Source: Brachycybe producta (taxonomy: Eukaryota; Arthropoda; Diplopoda; Playtdesmida; Andrognathidae). Taken from it: DNA of 64,000 nucleotides. Within the stretch, counting starts at the first letter, position 1. Each line of letters begins with the position of its first letter. Positions 34,101 through 40,573 of the stretch are shown here, piece after piece. A model generated the notes under the pieces. That model saw only the letters and a list, made by a program, of their open reading frames with translations, was not told the DNA's origin and ran no database searches. The stretch spans positions 1,666,376 through 1,730,375 of the forward strand of contig JAUPFP010000044.1 in assembly GCA_036925085.1 (NCBI GenBank), given 5' to 3'. Made by a program: the position numbers and the translations under genes.

Positions 34101-34654
34101 GTCCATCAATAGTAAGGTGATAGAAGTTTATTTTGACAATGCATTTCTATGTTGTTTTTGAACAAAAAATAGTTCCTCTGCCACGGGCCCTCTGTGCTGC
34201 TTGTTGAGTAATTATTCAAATTTTAAATATGATAAAAGTATCAATAGTTTAAAGAATAATTTTGGCTCTGAAGTTGGACATCTCCAATATATATAAGAGA
34301 GCACCACCAAAAAAAAGAGATGGTAGGACCAAAGGAGGTGGGGGTCAGTCACAAAATTGGTAACAAAACATTTGGAGAATGTGGTGAAAAACAGCTCCAA
34401 AAAAAGTTGTCAAAAGAACAACCCCCTCTGGTACAACCACCACCCTCATTATCATTATCAATAAGAGGGGGAGGGGGGGGGTTCAAGAAAGTTCCAATAT
34501 ATACATTATATATATACATAGATATAAATTATATATCCTATACTTACAGCCAACGTAAAGCAAAAGCATTCACTGGTTCCTTCCAAGTTACAAGCAACAC
34601 AATTGTTGTAATAATAGCCCAAGTTTGTTCAAAGGGTCCTAGCGTTCGTGCCAT
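3680..34654 (-). CDS. Wnt4: Wnt4-type secreted signalling ligand, complete gene of five coding exons
   Basis: Exons on the minus strand: 34654-34548, 15303-15068, 14713-14439, 4226-4128 and 4048-3680. All junctions are GT-AG and in phase, and together they encode 361 residues (vertebrate WNT4 is 351). An N-terminal hydrophobic signal peptide (about residues 13-30) precedes a Wnt domain with 24 cysteines, the number typical of Wnts. The palmitoleoylated serine is Ser222 in [13 protein letters not shown] and NKTS are candidate N-glycosylation sites. Stretches such as [36 protein letters not shown] and [14 protein letters not shown] are diagnostic of the Wnt4 subfamily. By family, the product is lipidated by Porcupine, carried by Wntless, and binds Frizzled and LRP5/6 outside the cell. 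Introns of 19,244, 354, 10,212 and 79 bp hold most of the repeats. Non-coding 5' exons may exist but cannot be seen. Confidence 0.95.
4049..4127 (-). other. Wnt4 intron 4 (79 bp)
   Basis: A minimal GT-AG intron between exons 4 and 5. Its shortness contrasts with the 10 and 19 kb introns of the same gene. Confidence 0.9.
4128..4226 (-). CDS. Wnt4: Wnt4 exon 4 (lipidation motif)
   Basis: This 99-base exon (33 codons, phase 0 at both ends) is too short for usual ORF listing. It encodes residues 207-239 with [20 protein letters not shown] and ends at PTFRQ. Ser222 in CHGVSGSC is the expected palmitoleoylated serine. Splice sites are TTTCAG before it and GTTTCG after it. The donor is weak by consensus, but frame and homology leave no doubt. 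Confidence 0.94.
4469..4673. mobile_element. Palindromic MITE, family A (copy 1)
   Basis: A 205-bp near-palindrome from ACAGGCAATTAGAAATCGGG to CCCGATTTCTAATTGCCTAT. It is flanked by the perfect 9-bp direct repeat CCTGGTATG (4460-4468 and 4674-4682). Each arm holds a GGGCGG box and CCAATTAG; near the centre is TGACGTCA (4580-4587). It has no coding capacity. A 9-bp duplication fits Mutator-like elements best. Confidence 0.92.
4720..4868. repeat. Fragment with a TTCACACGG-type end
   Basis: The end at 4836-4868 reads CGCCATAAAATGGTCCGTG then TGAAGCAGGCCT, closely like the right end of the element at 32638-32964. The left end cannot be matched, so this is called a fragment. A run of nine G lies at about 4721. 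Confidence 0.5.
5244..5275. repeat. CT microsatellite
   Basis: Simple CTCA/CT repeat. CAT repeats near 5405 and 5475 and an ATGT run near 5515 follow. All are low complexity and not coding. Confidence 0.85.
6071..6421 (-). mobile_element. Mariner/IS630-type remnant with transposase C-terminus
   Basis: Ends are CAGAGCGGGCCATAAGTCAC and GTGACTTATGGACCACCCTG, inverted copies of each other, with TA on each side. On the minus strand at about 6106-6200 a frame reads [20 protein letters not shown] followed by RNNDGPH. This resembles the C-terminal tail of Tc1/mariner-class (IS630-related) transposases. The catalytic core is absent, so this is a deleted, non-autonomous copy. Confidence 0.65.
6640..6705. 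repeat. Fragment related to the GGCG/TTCAGT repeat element
   Basis: It contains TCGCCAAATTT and ATTCATTTTGGCGTTTCATT, resembling the 32-bp unit at 40200-40350. It is short and diverged. Confidence 0.45.
7310..7621 (+). mobile_element. Harbinger-like MITE, family B (copy 2)
   Basis: It runs from TACCTTATACAG to GTGTGTACTAGGTA and carries the internal family marker CAGGGCTCTGTAGAACACG. It is flanked by TTA on the left and TAA on the right, one mismatch from a TWA duplication. It abuts a family D fragment. Confidence 0.75.
7627..7885. repeat. Fold-back family D fragment
   Basis: GAAACTAGAAGGGTAGCTCA on the left and GAGCTACTCTCCTAG on the right are inverted arms around a short centre. Confidence 0.65.
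7957..8030. repeat. AAT/TAA microsatellite
   Basis: About 24 uninterrupted ATA/TAA units. The isoleucine-rich minus-strand frame it creates is an artefact. Confidence 0.97.
8142..8467. mobile_element. Family E element (copy 1)
   Basis: Long inverted ends: TAAGGGCTCGGATTTTTATG on the left and the complement of TTGCATACAAATCCGAACC on the right. GCCAATTGTG/CACAATTGGC lies inside each arm. It is non-coding, with a probable TA duplication. Other copies are at 27474, 30777, 33546, 41226 and 51639. Confidence 0.8.
9148..9299. mobile_element. Palindromic MITE, family A (copy 2, internally deleted)
   Basis: Flanked by the perfect 9-bp repeat CACAGTGAG (9139-9147 and 9300-9308). The left terminus ACAGGCA joins directly to ACTTCTAATTGG, so about 50 bp of the left arm is missing, probably across a GGCAA microhomology. 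The right arm is intact to CTGCCTGT. TGACGTCA is at 9205-9212. Confidence 0.9.
9567..9710. mobile_element. Palindromic MITE related to family A (copy 6)
   Basis: Inverted ends ACAGGCAATTGTGCCCAGCA and TGCTGGGCACAATTGCCTGT surround a TCCGCCC/GGGCAG core with TGACGTCA at 9615-9622. The termini differ from family A inside the first ten bases and no clean target duplication is visible. This is a sister subfamily. Confidence 0.8.
10785..10940 (+). repeat. Interspersed repeat M (copy 1)
   Basis: TATCTTTGGGTTTTGACAAT and the following TGCTGTAATTGG and CTTCATGGCTGCTTGCAGA recur, diverged, at 34125, 52738 and 59100. No termini were identified and there is no open frame of note. Confidence 0.6.
12309..12338. 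repeat. AT microsatellite
   Basis: A (TA)n run of about 30 bases. Confidence 0.9.
12440..13065. repeat. Family F elements, three head-to-tail units
   Basis: Units share GTCATATGACAGT near the left end, CTTGTGACAGTCAC or similar in the middle, and TTTTTTTCTGTAATGAGAC at the right end. Boundaries fall near 12660 and 12855. A G-run precedes the first unit (GGGGGCCTCATTACAG), and copy 5 at 47988 ends in a matching C-run, so homopolymer tracts seem tied to the termini. Non-coding. Confidence 0.65.
13613..14135. mobile_element. Fold-back family C (copy 1)
   Basis: Starts TTAAGGTGGCTGAATAGAT and ends ATCTATTCAGTCACCATAA. The inner arms carry TTTTCAAAACTAGAAGGG and the complement. About 520 bp, non-coding, and palindromic over most of its length. 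Confidence 0.8.
14439..14713 (-). CDS. Wnt4: Wnt4 exon 3
   Basis: Encodes residues 116-206, from [10 protein letters not shown] to [11 protein letters not shown]. The acceptor is TTGCAAAAG above 14713 and the donor is GTAAAT below 14439. It contains [25 protein letters not shown] and FVDARDK. Entry is phase 1 and exit phase 0. Reading on through the donor would give a false extension. Confidence 0.95.
14714..15067 (-). other. Wnt4 intron 2 (354 bp) with family D remnant
   Basis: About 14775-14970 is family D sequence with two GAAACTAGAAG-type blocks (AAACTAGAAGAG and GAAACTAGAAGGGTAGC). More than half of this short intron is therefore transposon-derived. Confidence 0.75.
15068..15303 (-). 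CDS. Wnt4: Wnt4 exon 2
   Basis: Begins at 15303 after AAATTTCAG with one base that completes the Leu codon from exon 1, giving [10 protein letters not shown] at the junction. It ends at ALSGG with donor GTAAGT. It contains [31 protein letters not shown] and the first four Wnt cysteines. Compare vertebrate WNT4 around NWLYLAKLSSVGS. Confidence 0.95.
15590..15665. repeat. Interspersed repeat H fragment
   Basis: The motif TTCTTGAATTTGG with TTCAAGTTGAGATGTTCAAG recurs near 28625, 28940-29090, 36045, 36760, 42790, 44780-44905, 55020, 55245 and 55650-55810, often with AACCCTCTAAACAGG. Its full boundaries are unclear. Confidence 0.55.
17845..18275. repeat. Fold-back family D copy with nested insertion
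   Basis: The left arm (TGCAGTTTCAGGAGCAACAT, then GAAACTAAAATGGTAGC) and the right arm (AAAGATATCAACATTTAAAA) are split at 18014-18203 by another element. Confidence 0.65.
18014..18203. mobile_element. Short palindromic element with GCCTTGTTTCCA ends
   Basis: Ends GGCCTTGTTTCCATTGGGGT and CAGTGGAAACAAGGCA are inverted, with TTCAACTGGTGAAAA mirrored by TTTTCACCAGTTGAA inside. TTA lies on both sides within the interrupted D copy, consistent with a 3-bp duplication. Length 190 bp, with a G-run at the centre. Confidence 0.8.
18276..18680. repeat. Fold-back family D copies
   Basis: TTAGAAACTAGAAGGGTAG (left) and CTTTCTAGTTTCTAAAACAC (right) form inverted arms. A second right-arm fragment, CCCCTTCTAGTTTCC, follows near 18640. 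Confidence 0.65.
20485..20680. repeat. Family D half-element
   Basis: AAAAGTTTATTTTAAAATAT, then AAATACCCTTAAGTGATTG and CCCTTCTAGTTTC, match the right arm only. Confidence 0.6.
21557..21952. mobile_element. Inverted-end element with ACTATCG subterminal repeats
   Basis: Left AAGCCCCGTTTCACGGTGAT and right TATCGCCCTGAAAACGAGGC are inverted. The subterminal zones are packed with ATAGTT/AACTAT units (for example TATCACGATAGTTGCTG). Length about 396 bp. The ends are reminiscent of the elements at 18014 and 50212. The target duplication is ambiguous. Confidence 0.7.
22118..22191. repeat. AT microsatellite
   Basis: (TA)n tract of about 70 bases, nearly pure. Confidence 0.95.
22809..23248. mobile_element. 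hAT-like MITE, family G (copy 1)
   Basis: Begins TAGGGATGGGACATTCGAAT and ends GATTCGTTCCACCTCTAA, with repeated GATTCGA motifs at both ends. The internal block TTGTTGCAATTTCGGTG is shared with copies at 38986 and 61895. TAGGGATGGGA-type ends suggest hAT. Non-coding. Confidence 0.75.
24097..24395 (+). mobile_element. Harbinger-like MITE, family B (copy 3)
   Basis: TACCTTGTACACACACATGA to GTGTGTACAAGGTA with matching TTA on both sides, a clean TWA duplication. Confidence 0.82.
25209..25512 (+). mobile_element. Harbinger-like MITE, family B (copy 4)
   Basis: TACCTTGTACACAAATGAG to GTGTACTAGGTA with TAA on both sides. Confidence 0.82.
25655..26710. repeat. Tandem segmental duplication, first unit carrying MITE B
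   Basis: Two units of about 375 bp (excluding the insertion) share ACCTTCATTTATCTTCT, GGTTAAACACAAGTCGTGTT, CGCCATCTAGTAACAAC and GTGAAAAGTTCAGATTTCAT. The first unit (about 25655-26330) contains B copy 5; the second (about 26340-26710) has the empty site. The MITE thus arrived after the duplication, or was lost from one unit. Confidence 0.8.
25784..26089 (-). mobile_element. Harbinger-like MITE, family B (copy 5, reversed)
   Basis: Reverse orientation: TACCTAGTACACACACCTGA at the left and CATGTGTGTACAAGGTA at the right. Flanks are TAA and TTA. It sits in one unit of a tandem duplication, where the sister unit provides an empty-site comparison. Confidence 0.82.
27474..27795. mobile_element. 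Family E element (copy 2)
   Basis: Inverted ends around GGATTTTTATG and CATAAAAATCCGAGCCC. The right half contains a local duplication of the block CTCTAAACGRGATT with TACTTCACAACTGGC (27655-27740). Confidence 0.75.
29333..29913. mobile_element. Palindromic mariner/IS630-type remnant
   Basis: Ends CAGAGTGTCCAAAAATGTAT and the inverted GTGACACACTCTG, with TA outside each. Both arms encode the same short peptide on opposite strands. The left arm (minus) reads [20 protein letters not shown] and ends MEDILKT. The right arm (plus) reads [20 protein letters not shown] and ends MEDILKT plus stop. It looks like a fold-back built from two copies of a transposase C-terminus, with no catalytic domain left. 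Confidence 0.65.
30777..31100. mobile_element. Family E element (copy 3)
   Basis: TAAGGCTCGGATTTTTATGC on the left and GCATAAAAATCCGAGCCCTA on the right are near-perfect inverted ends. Inner CAATTGTGAAGTA/TACTTCACAATTGGC pairing is also kept. Confidence 0.82.
32430..32637. repeat. Fold-back family D, short copy
   Basis: ATTTTCGAACTCTC through TTCGAAACTGGAAAG and, on the right, AGACAGAATGATCAGAG with GTTTACACTTTAAATCACCT. The central stem is deleted. Confidence 0.6.
32638..32964. mobile_element. Inverted-end element with TTCACACGG termini
   Basis: Left GACCGCTTCACACGGGACAC then TTTGTGTCGCCAC; right GCGCCACAAAGTGG then TCTGTGTGAAACAAGCC. The arms repeat GCCACAAAGTGG. Non-coding. Related to the fragment near 4720-4868. 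Confidence 0.7.
33546..34045. mobile_element. Family E element (copy 4) with nested family F
   Basis: TATAGGCTCGGATTTTTATG on the left and ACAAATCCGAACCCCTA on the right. It is interrupted at about 33697-33953 by family F sequence. Confidence 0.75.
33697..33953. repeat. Family F element (copy 4), nested
   Basis: TTGTCATATGACAGTAAAC on the left and TTTTATAATTTTTTTCTGTA on the right, as in the units at 12440-13065. Its place inside E copy 4 makes it the younger insertion. Confidence 0.65.
34125..34220 (+). repeat. Interspersed repeat M (copy 3, diverged)
   Basis: TTTGACAATGCATTTCTATG, then CCTCTGCCACGG and GAGTAATTATTCAAATTT, match the M repeats at 10785 and 59100. Confidence 0.5.
34548..34654 (-). 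CDS. Wnt4: Wnt4 exon 1 (start codon and signal peptide)
   Basis: ATG at 34654 in the context AATAACAATGGCA. It encodes 35 residues plus two bases: [10 protein letters not shown], a hydrophobic core of about [14 protein letters not shown], then NAFALRW. The donor is GTAAGT at 34547. The split Leu codon is completed by exon 2, giving [10 protein letters not shown], which aligns with WLYLAKLSSVGS of vertebrate WNT4. The 19.2 kb intron means the assignment rests on phase, donor quality, signal-peptide character and the WL-x-L junction motif. A cDNA would settle it. Confidence 0.83.
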
Positions 34655-36129
34655 TGTTATTTTACTTCTTTTCTCTCCTTTTTTTTTTAAAAAAAAAAGG
34701 GGGAAGAGATTCTCGAAATGTAAAAATGATGTATTATAACTAAAGAGAGATTTCTGCAAATAATCTTGTTTGTAAAAACCACCGAAAAGTAACCCGCTTC
34801 CAAAAGGAACAAACACAAGAAGTGTCGGTATGTTTCCAAATGTGGACAGTGGTCAATTGTACATTTAAAAAAATGTACAAAATAAGTAATTCTTATTTAG
34901 AAATGTGGATTATCAACCAAAAAAAAAAGCCGCCGCCCTCTTCCTCCTCCTCAGTGGACTTGACTGACACAAAAACACATACACTCCATAAAACACGTGT
35001 TTTAATTTCACAGCATCACTACTACTACTTTCTTTTTTGTAGAGGGAGTTTTCAAATGCAGAGATTTAAACAAAAAAAAAAGTTAATCAATCCAACAAAT
35101 CATTGATGATTTTTGGTGATTTTTAAATGATGATATTCGTTACGGATGTTGTTGTTGTTGCACAAGAAATCATTATAAGGACTAAACATCACCATCAGTA
35201 TCAGCATCATCATGACGTCATCAAAGCCGTTTTTAAAATGGAAATCCATTGGAAATTTCAAAAACAACCAAAAATTAAAAAACAAGCACACACACACACT
35301 ACTACTACACTTTTCAAATGTTAAAATTTTCACACAAAATACACTTTCAGATCACTCAATTTTTGTTTAACAAAAAAATCCACATTTGAAAGTAAAAAAA
35401 AAAATTGGTTTTCCGTAAAAAAAATGACCCTCAGAAGTGTCACCAAGAAAGATATACTTGACCACAAAGTAATTATTGTCCAAAAGGGACAATTTTGATA
35501 TTGTTTTCCTCCTTTATATCCAAGGTAATTTGTGAAGTTCGTTTTTTTCTCTTCAAATAATAAAAATTTCTACCCCTTTTTTTTGTCTTTAACTTGTCAT
35601 AAAATAAATTGTAAAAAAAATCAAGGTGAACATTTTTGTTAAAATAATAATAAAACTAATATTGACAGATATATATTTATAAAAAGTGACGACAGGTAGA
35701 ATTTATATATTAAAACTTTTGAAGATGAAATATAATAAAAGGTAAAAAAAAGTGTCAACAAGAAGACAAGTCAACACGACCGCATGTGTGTATGTGTGAA
35801 CCACTGAAACTCACTGAAAAACTTCTTTTTCAATGATCCTATTATGAAGGTCGAGACATTTTCTTCCACGCGCGTTCTACTAACATGATCAGACCAATCA
35901 GAGTTGAGGAAATTTAGTCTAGAAAGGTGGCGCAACGAACGCCTTTTTTATTGCTTTCTTAAGGTCTATTGCAGCTTATTGAAACTCTTAAATATTGGCC
36001 TTTTTAACTTAATGAAATAAATACAACAAGAAAACTTTGAAACTTCATATCTTCGACTTGAACCCTCTAAACAGGGGGGTTCAACATAGAAAAATACTGT
36101 TAAAACATACATGGGATGTTTTAATGTTT

Positions 36130-36770
36130 TAATAAACAGCTGATTTTTCTTAAAAAAAACTTTGGTTATTTTGTGTTTCCAGAAGCAAAATTAAGAAGGA
36201 ATTGAGTGTGTTAGAAACTAGAAGGGTAATTAAATAATTTAATAGTATTTTCATGTTGATTTCATATTTTCAATATATTTTATGTATTTTAAAATAAACT
36301 TTTTTATGTTATTTTGAAAATAATCAAACTTCGAGCTGACAATATTTTTTAGAATTTTTGTCTATAAAAAGTATATTTTGAAATATATCAACTAGAAAAT
36401 ACTATTAAGTGATTGAACTACCTTTCTAGTTTCTAAAACTCTTTTTAAACTTTTTCTTAAATTAAAAAAAAATTAAAATTGTGTTTGTTAGAAACTAGAA
36501 TGGTAGTTGAATCACTTAATAGTATTTTCATGTTGATAAATTTCAAAATAAACTTTTTATAGACAAAATTTTTAAAAAATATTGTCAACTCAAAGTTTGG
36601 TTATTTTCTAAATAACATAAAAAGTTTATTTTAAAATATATGAACATGAAAATACCATTGAATTGATTGAGTTACCCATCTAGTTTCTAAAACATTTTCA
36701 AGTTTCTCTTTGTTTGTTTTTTTCTCTCGAAAGACACTTTGATAGGCATTTTTAAACTTGAAAACATTGA
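36130..36770. repeat. Fold-back family D, two adjacent copies
   Basis: Left-arm blocks TTAGAAACTAGAAGGGTAAT and TTAGAAACTAGAATGGTAG alternate with right-arm blocks CTACCTTTCTAGTTTCTAAA and TACCCATCTAGTTTCTAAA. Confidence 0.7.
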
Positions 36771-37166
36771 CTTTGTTCAGAGGGTTTAAGTTGAAGTTCA
36801 AGAGCTTACGTTTTCTTCTTGAATTTAGGCCTTAGAAATATGGTGCACAACCCTTCAGGGCATTTAATGGACCCTTGGCTTTTTTCAATCTCTCTACCTT
36901 TTGTTTAGCCTCTTACTAAATGTAAAATGTTGAATATTAACAGCACCCCCTACTGAGAGAGTAGACTTTTAATTTAATACAAGTTCAACTTGATTTTTTT
37001 GTTTTTGTTTGTAAAAAAAAAAGTTATGAATTTTTTTTATGAATTGCATGACTAAGTCGTAAATGGAATATGAAGTGCATCATTCTGTCTAGTTTACAAG
37101 AAAAACAATATAACAAGAATGAATTATTATAATTTATTTATACAGGGTGCTATGCTATTTTCATTT

Positions 37167-37698
37167 TTAAGGCGTCTGAATAGAAATTTAGTTTGTTTTT
37201 GTCCTCCCAGATGGCGCCACACTGCAGTGGCTATATTGCTCTATAGGAGGTCTCTTCCTCCATCCACCTGCGGTTTTGAAGAAAATTTATGTTTTTATAA
37301 TAAAAAAATTACGGAAAAGTGTTTTAGAAACTAGAATAGTTGGTGATATATGCTGAAAGTTTTTTCATGATGATCTTTCAAAATAAACTTTTTATGACAG
37401 TTTAAAAAAGGCGAAAATATTTTTTTTAAGAAAACGTAAAAACAGGTCCTTTTCAAACTGAACTATAAAATATTTATTTTTTAAGATATTTCCATTAAAA
37501 AAAATTTTAACATAATCTTTTTACCATTCAAGTTTTGAAAACAATTTGAATTTCTTCATAATGTTGTTTCTAAAATAAGTTTGTCCAACGTTTTTGTGTC
37601 CAATTTTTCCAAAAAAAAAACATCTATGGAGATTATAGCATTAGCCACTGCAGTGTCGCGCCATCCGAGAGGAAATAAATATCTATCCAGCCACCTTA
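37167..37698. mobile_element. Fold-back family C (copy 2)
   Basis: TTAAGGCGTCTGAATAGAAA to ATCTATCCAGCCACCTTA. It contains TCCTCCCAGATGGCGCCACA and the inverted CTGCAGTGTCGCGCCATCC. About 530 bp. Confidence 0.8.
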
Positions 37699-38074
37699 TA
37701 TAAAAAAATTAGGGGATGTTTTCCATTATTTTAAATGTGTTCCAAGTTTTGTTTTTGTTTAATGTTCATTGTTGTTTGTAGCCCAATTGAGACCCCCTGA
37801 TTCCACCACCATTTTCAATGTAGGCCACTCACTCACTCACTCACTTACTTGTACCATCTTTAAATTACCCTTATAAAAAGTAGCCAGCCATCTTCAAGTG
37901 GTCATAAAAGGAGTCTTTTTAAGTGCTATAGGTCCCCATTTGTAATTTGGGGGCCCTTCACAGGTGTCTAACTGTTTGTTGCCCACATTGTTTTGTATAA
38001 ATATTGTTCAAAAACAACATTTTCAAACTGTTTCAAATGGATGGTAATAAAATTAATACCATTAACCACTTCGA

Positions 38075-38415
38075 GTAAACATGTTATTCTGCCTTTTAGA
38101 TGCAAAATGATTTCAAACTTGAATTTGTTTTATAAACTAGAAGGGTAGCTCAATCACTTAAAGGGTATTTTAATGTTGATATCTTTCAAAATAAGCTTTT
38201 TATGTCAGTTTGAAAATGACCCAATTTTTGACAGATGATATTTTTTTTTTATTCTCTGTCTATGAAAAGTTTATTTTAAAAGATATCAACAATTAAAAAT
38301 ACCTTTACTTGATTGGGTTACCTTTCTAGTTTCTGAAAAACTTTCAATTTCTCCTTAATCCTAAAATCACAGAGTTCGAAAGTCACCTGTTTACATAAAA
38401 CCCATCTTAAGTTTA
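38075..38415. repeat. Fold-back family D copy
   Basis: AAACTAGAAGGGTAGCTCAA on the left and GGGTTACCTTTCTAGTTTC on the right. The inner arms CTTTCAAAATAAGC and GTTTATTTTAAAAG pair. Confidence 0.75.
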
Positions 38416-38985
38416 ATTAAACGTCATCTGATAACTGATTATCATCAGTCAATTGAAATCGTATTAATTTTTAATATCAAAGAGTATAAAATTATTGATG
38501 GACAATTTTGTAGTTAAGAATATTAATAAGACGAAAAGAATTCTGCTTTATATGCCTTCAAAGAGACTGTTTAGAGGCCAGAGTTTATCGACAAATTTAG
38601 GCCTAATGTAGAATTACTCTAGCCTCAAACCAGCCTTTTTTACTGCCTTATTTATTAAAATCTATGTAATAAAATGTACAGCACTGCAGCTAGTAGTTTT
38701 CAAATGACTAAAACTCACAATTTATCAAATAACTAAATATTTTTTTTAAAAAAAATCCATATTTATGGACGCCGCAGGGTCAGAATAAAATATTTCATTA
38801 TATTAAAATTAATTTATTGATCGACTGATTGAACCTTGCAGTTAAAATGTTAATAAAAATTAATTATCCTAAAAGGATACGTCCATTCTAAGAAGCGCCA
38901 ATATTTTGAACATTTTTTTCTAGTGTAGAATTAAAATGTTTCAATTTTTGCAGTAGGCGTCCACTAGGGACTTTTTCATTATTAT

Positions 38986-39380
38986 TAGGGATGGGGCCAT
39001 TCGAATCTTCGAATCCCGCGAATCTTGAAAAATATTCGAGATTCGAAAACACGAATCTTCGAGCTTTTTTCGTCTTTTTCGAATCCTAACCTTAATAAAA
39101 AAACTGTAAAAAAATTTGGTAAAATTAGTTTTAACTTCACTAACAAAAAAAACCGGCGATTGTTGCAATTTCGGTTGTCAGGCCCGGATCAACAATATCA
39201 ACTTGTGGCGACCCTGAGTGTCACATTTGTTTTTTTATTATTAATAATTTAATATTTAATATAATTTCATTTATTTGTATTTTCTTAATGAGTAATAAAG
39301 GATGCTTATATGAAGGATTCGAGATTTGTGAACCTTTTAGGATTCGGATTCGAGAAAATTTAGGATTCGTCCCACCTCTA
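38986..39380. mobile_element. hAT-like MITE, family G (copy 2)
   Basis: TAGGGATGGGGCCATTCGAA to TTCGTCCCACCTCTA, flanked by ATTATTAT-like sequence on both sides. That is consistent with, but in low complexity not proof of, an 8-bp duplication. Confidence 0.72.
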
Positions 39381-39714
39381 ACTATTATTATCCGATTTCA
39401 CACATTTACAGCAGTGGTTCTCAACCTGTGGTACGCGTGCTAGTCCCAAAGAGGTGACTAAATGAGCGCGAAATTTAAACTGAACAAATGTCAAACTGAA
39501 TAACCGTGGACCAAAATTTTGGCGTTTGTTCTATTCATGAGCACAATTATGATAATAAATTTTAAAGTGTTTTAGAAACTAGAAGGATAAGTCAATTAAT
39601 TAAGGATATTCTTTCGAAATAAACTTTTTGTCGTCTGCTTAAAGTTAGGTAACTTTCAAAATCTTTTCAAATTAAAATTCTAGTCGTGTTCATAGTACAA
39701 GCTAAAGCTAAAAA

Positions 39715-40135
39715 AAGCTAGTACAATTCAGGGAAATTAAGAGTAGGCGTGGTTAAGGTCGTTCTATAACTGAACATGACAAAGCAACTTCGAAAATCCA
39801 TTGCATGTGAACCGGAAGAGCCGGAATTGAAAGGTTGGGCTTAATATATTCGCAGGTGACGTCTGCAAGACATCAATATCTTCATTTCTAGGATTTCCCG
39901 AGTGCATTGCATCAATTTGCATGATTGCACCCATACAAAGTTAGGACAATTCAGAGTAGGCATGGTTGAGGTGGTTCTATAGCTGCACATGACAAAGTAA
40001 CATCGAAAATCCATTGCATGTGAACCAGAAGAGCCGGAATGGAAAGGCTGGGCTGAATATAATCTCAGTGAAGTCTGCAAGACATCAATATATTCAATTC
40101 CCGAGTGCATTGCACGCATAAAAAGCATAAAAAGT
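39715..40135. repeat. Tandem dimer of a ~225/190-bp unit
   Basis: The two units share AAAATCCATTGCATGTGAAC, AGAAGAGCCGGAAT (or GGAAGAGCC), GTCTGCAAGACATCAATAT and CCCGAGTGCATTGCA. Units start near 39720 and 39945. No coding frame spans both. Function is unknown. Confidence 0.75.
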
Positions 40136-40160
40136 TAGTTGGTTAGGGATATGTACTCAC

Positions 40161-40573
40161 GGGGCGACTGAATAAGCGCCAAATTGAACAAACGCCAAAC
40201 TGAATAACCGCCAAATTTTTGGCTTTTATTCAGTTTGGCGTTTCTTCCATTTGGCGCTTATTCAGTTTGGCGTTTGTTCCATTTGGCGCTTATTCAGTTT
40301 GGCGTTTGTTCCATTTGGCGTTTATTAAGTTTGGCGGTTATTCAGGTTTTTTTGTAAATTCTGATGGTCCAAATATTGTTAGCTTTTATAGACGTCAGAC
40401 TGTGCAGATTTACACCTAACCTAACCAAACCTAACCTAACCTAACCAAACCTAACCTAACCGAACTTAACAATGTGTTTATCACATTTTGGCGGTTATTC
40501 AGTTTGGCGCTTGTTCAGTTTGGCGTTTGTTCAATTTGGCGCTTGTTCAATTTGGCGCTTGATCAGCGCCACC
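40161..40573. mobile_element. 413-bp transposon with 32-bp subterminal repeats and telomere-like core
   Basis: Flanked by the perfect 8-bp direct repeat GTACTCAC (40153-40160 and 40574-40581). Ends GGGGCGACTGAATAAGCGCC and, inverted, GGTGGCGCTGATCAAGCGCC match at about 14 of 20 positions. Between them are three to four tandem units of about 32 bp built from ATTTGGCGCTTATTCAGT and TTGGCGTTTGTTCC, then a CCTAA block. An 8-bp duplication fits hAT or P-type transposition. The plus-strand frame through the tandem units is a repeat artefact. Confidence 0.75.
40414..40468. repeat. Interstitial CCTAA (TTAGG) telomere-like repeat
   Basis: About eleven units of CCTAA with CCAAA variants. TTAGG on the other strand is the canonical arthropod telomere motif. 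It is embedded in the 40161-40573 element, so it was probably carried or expanded inside a transposon rather than marking a chromosome fusion. Confidence 0.8.

Larger units (their letters stand above)
15304..34547 (-). other. Wnt4 intron 1 (19.2 kb), repeat-filled
   Basis: Contents in plus-strand order: H-type fragments (15590-15665), low-complexity AT DNA to 17.8 kb, family D (17845-18680), a partial C end near 19630, a D half (20485-20680), an inverted-end element (21557), an AT tract (22118), G (22809), B copies 3-5 (24097-26089), a tandem duplication (25655-26710), E (27474, 30777, 33546), mariner-type (29333), D (32430), a TTCACACGG element (32638) and M (34125). No other exon was seen. 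Confidence 0.8.

Noticed and set aside
40219-40419. Plus-strand frame with repeated WRLF/FGAYS peptides
   Set aside because: Translation of the 32-bp repeat units in the 40161-40573 transposon.
40414-40468. Telomere or chromosome-fusion point
   Set aside because: The block is only ~55 bp, contains variants, and is inside a transposon with its own target duplication.
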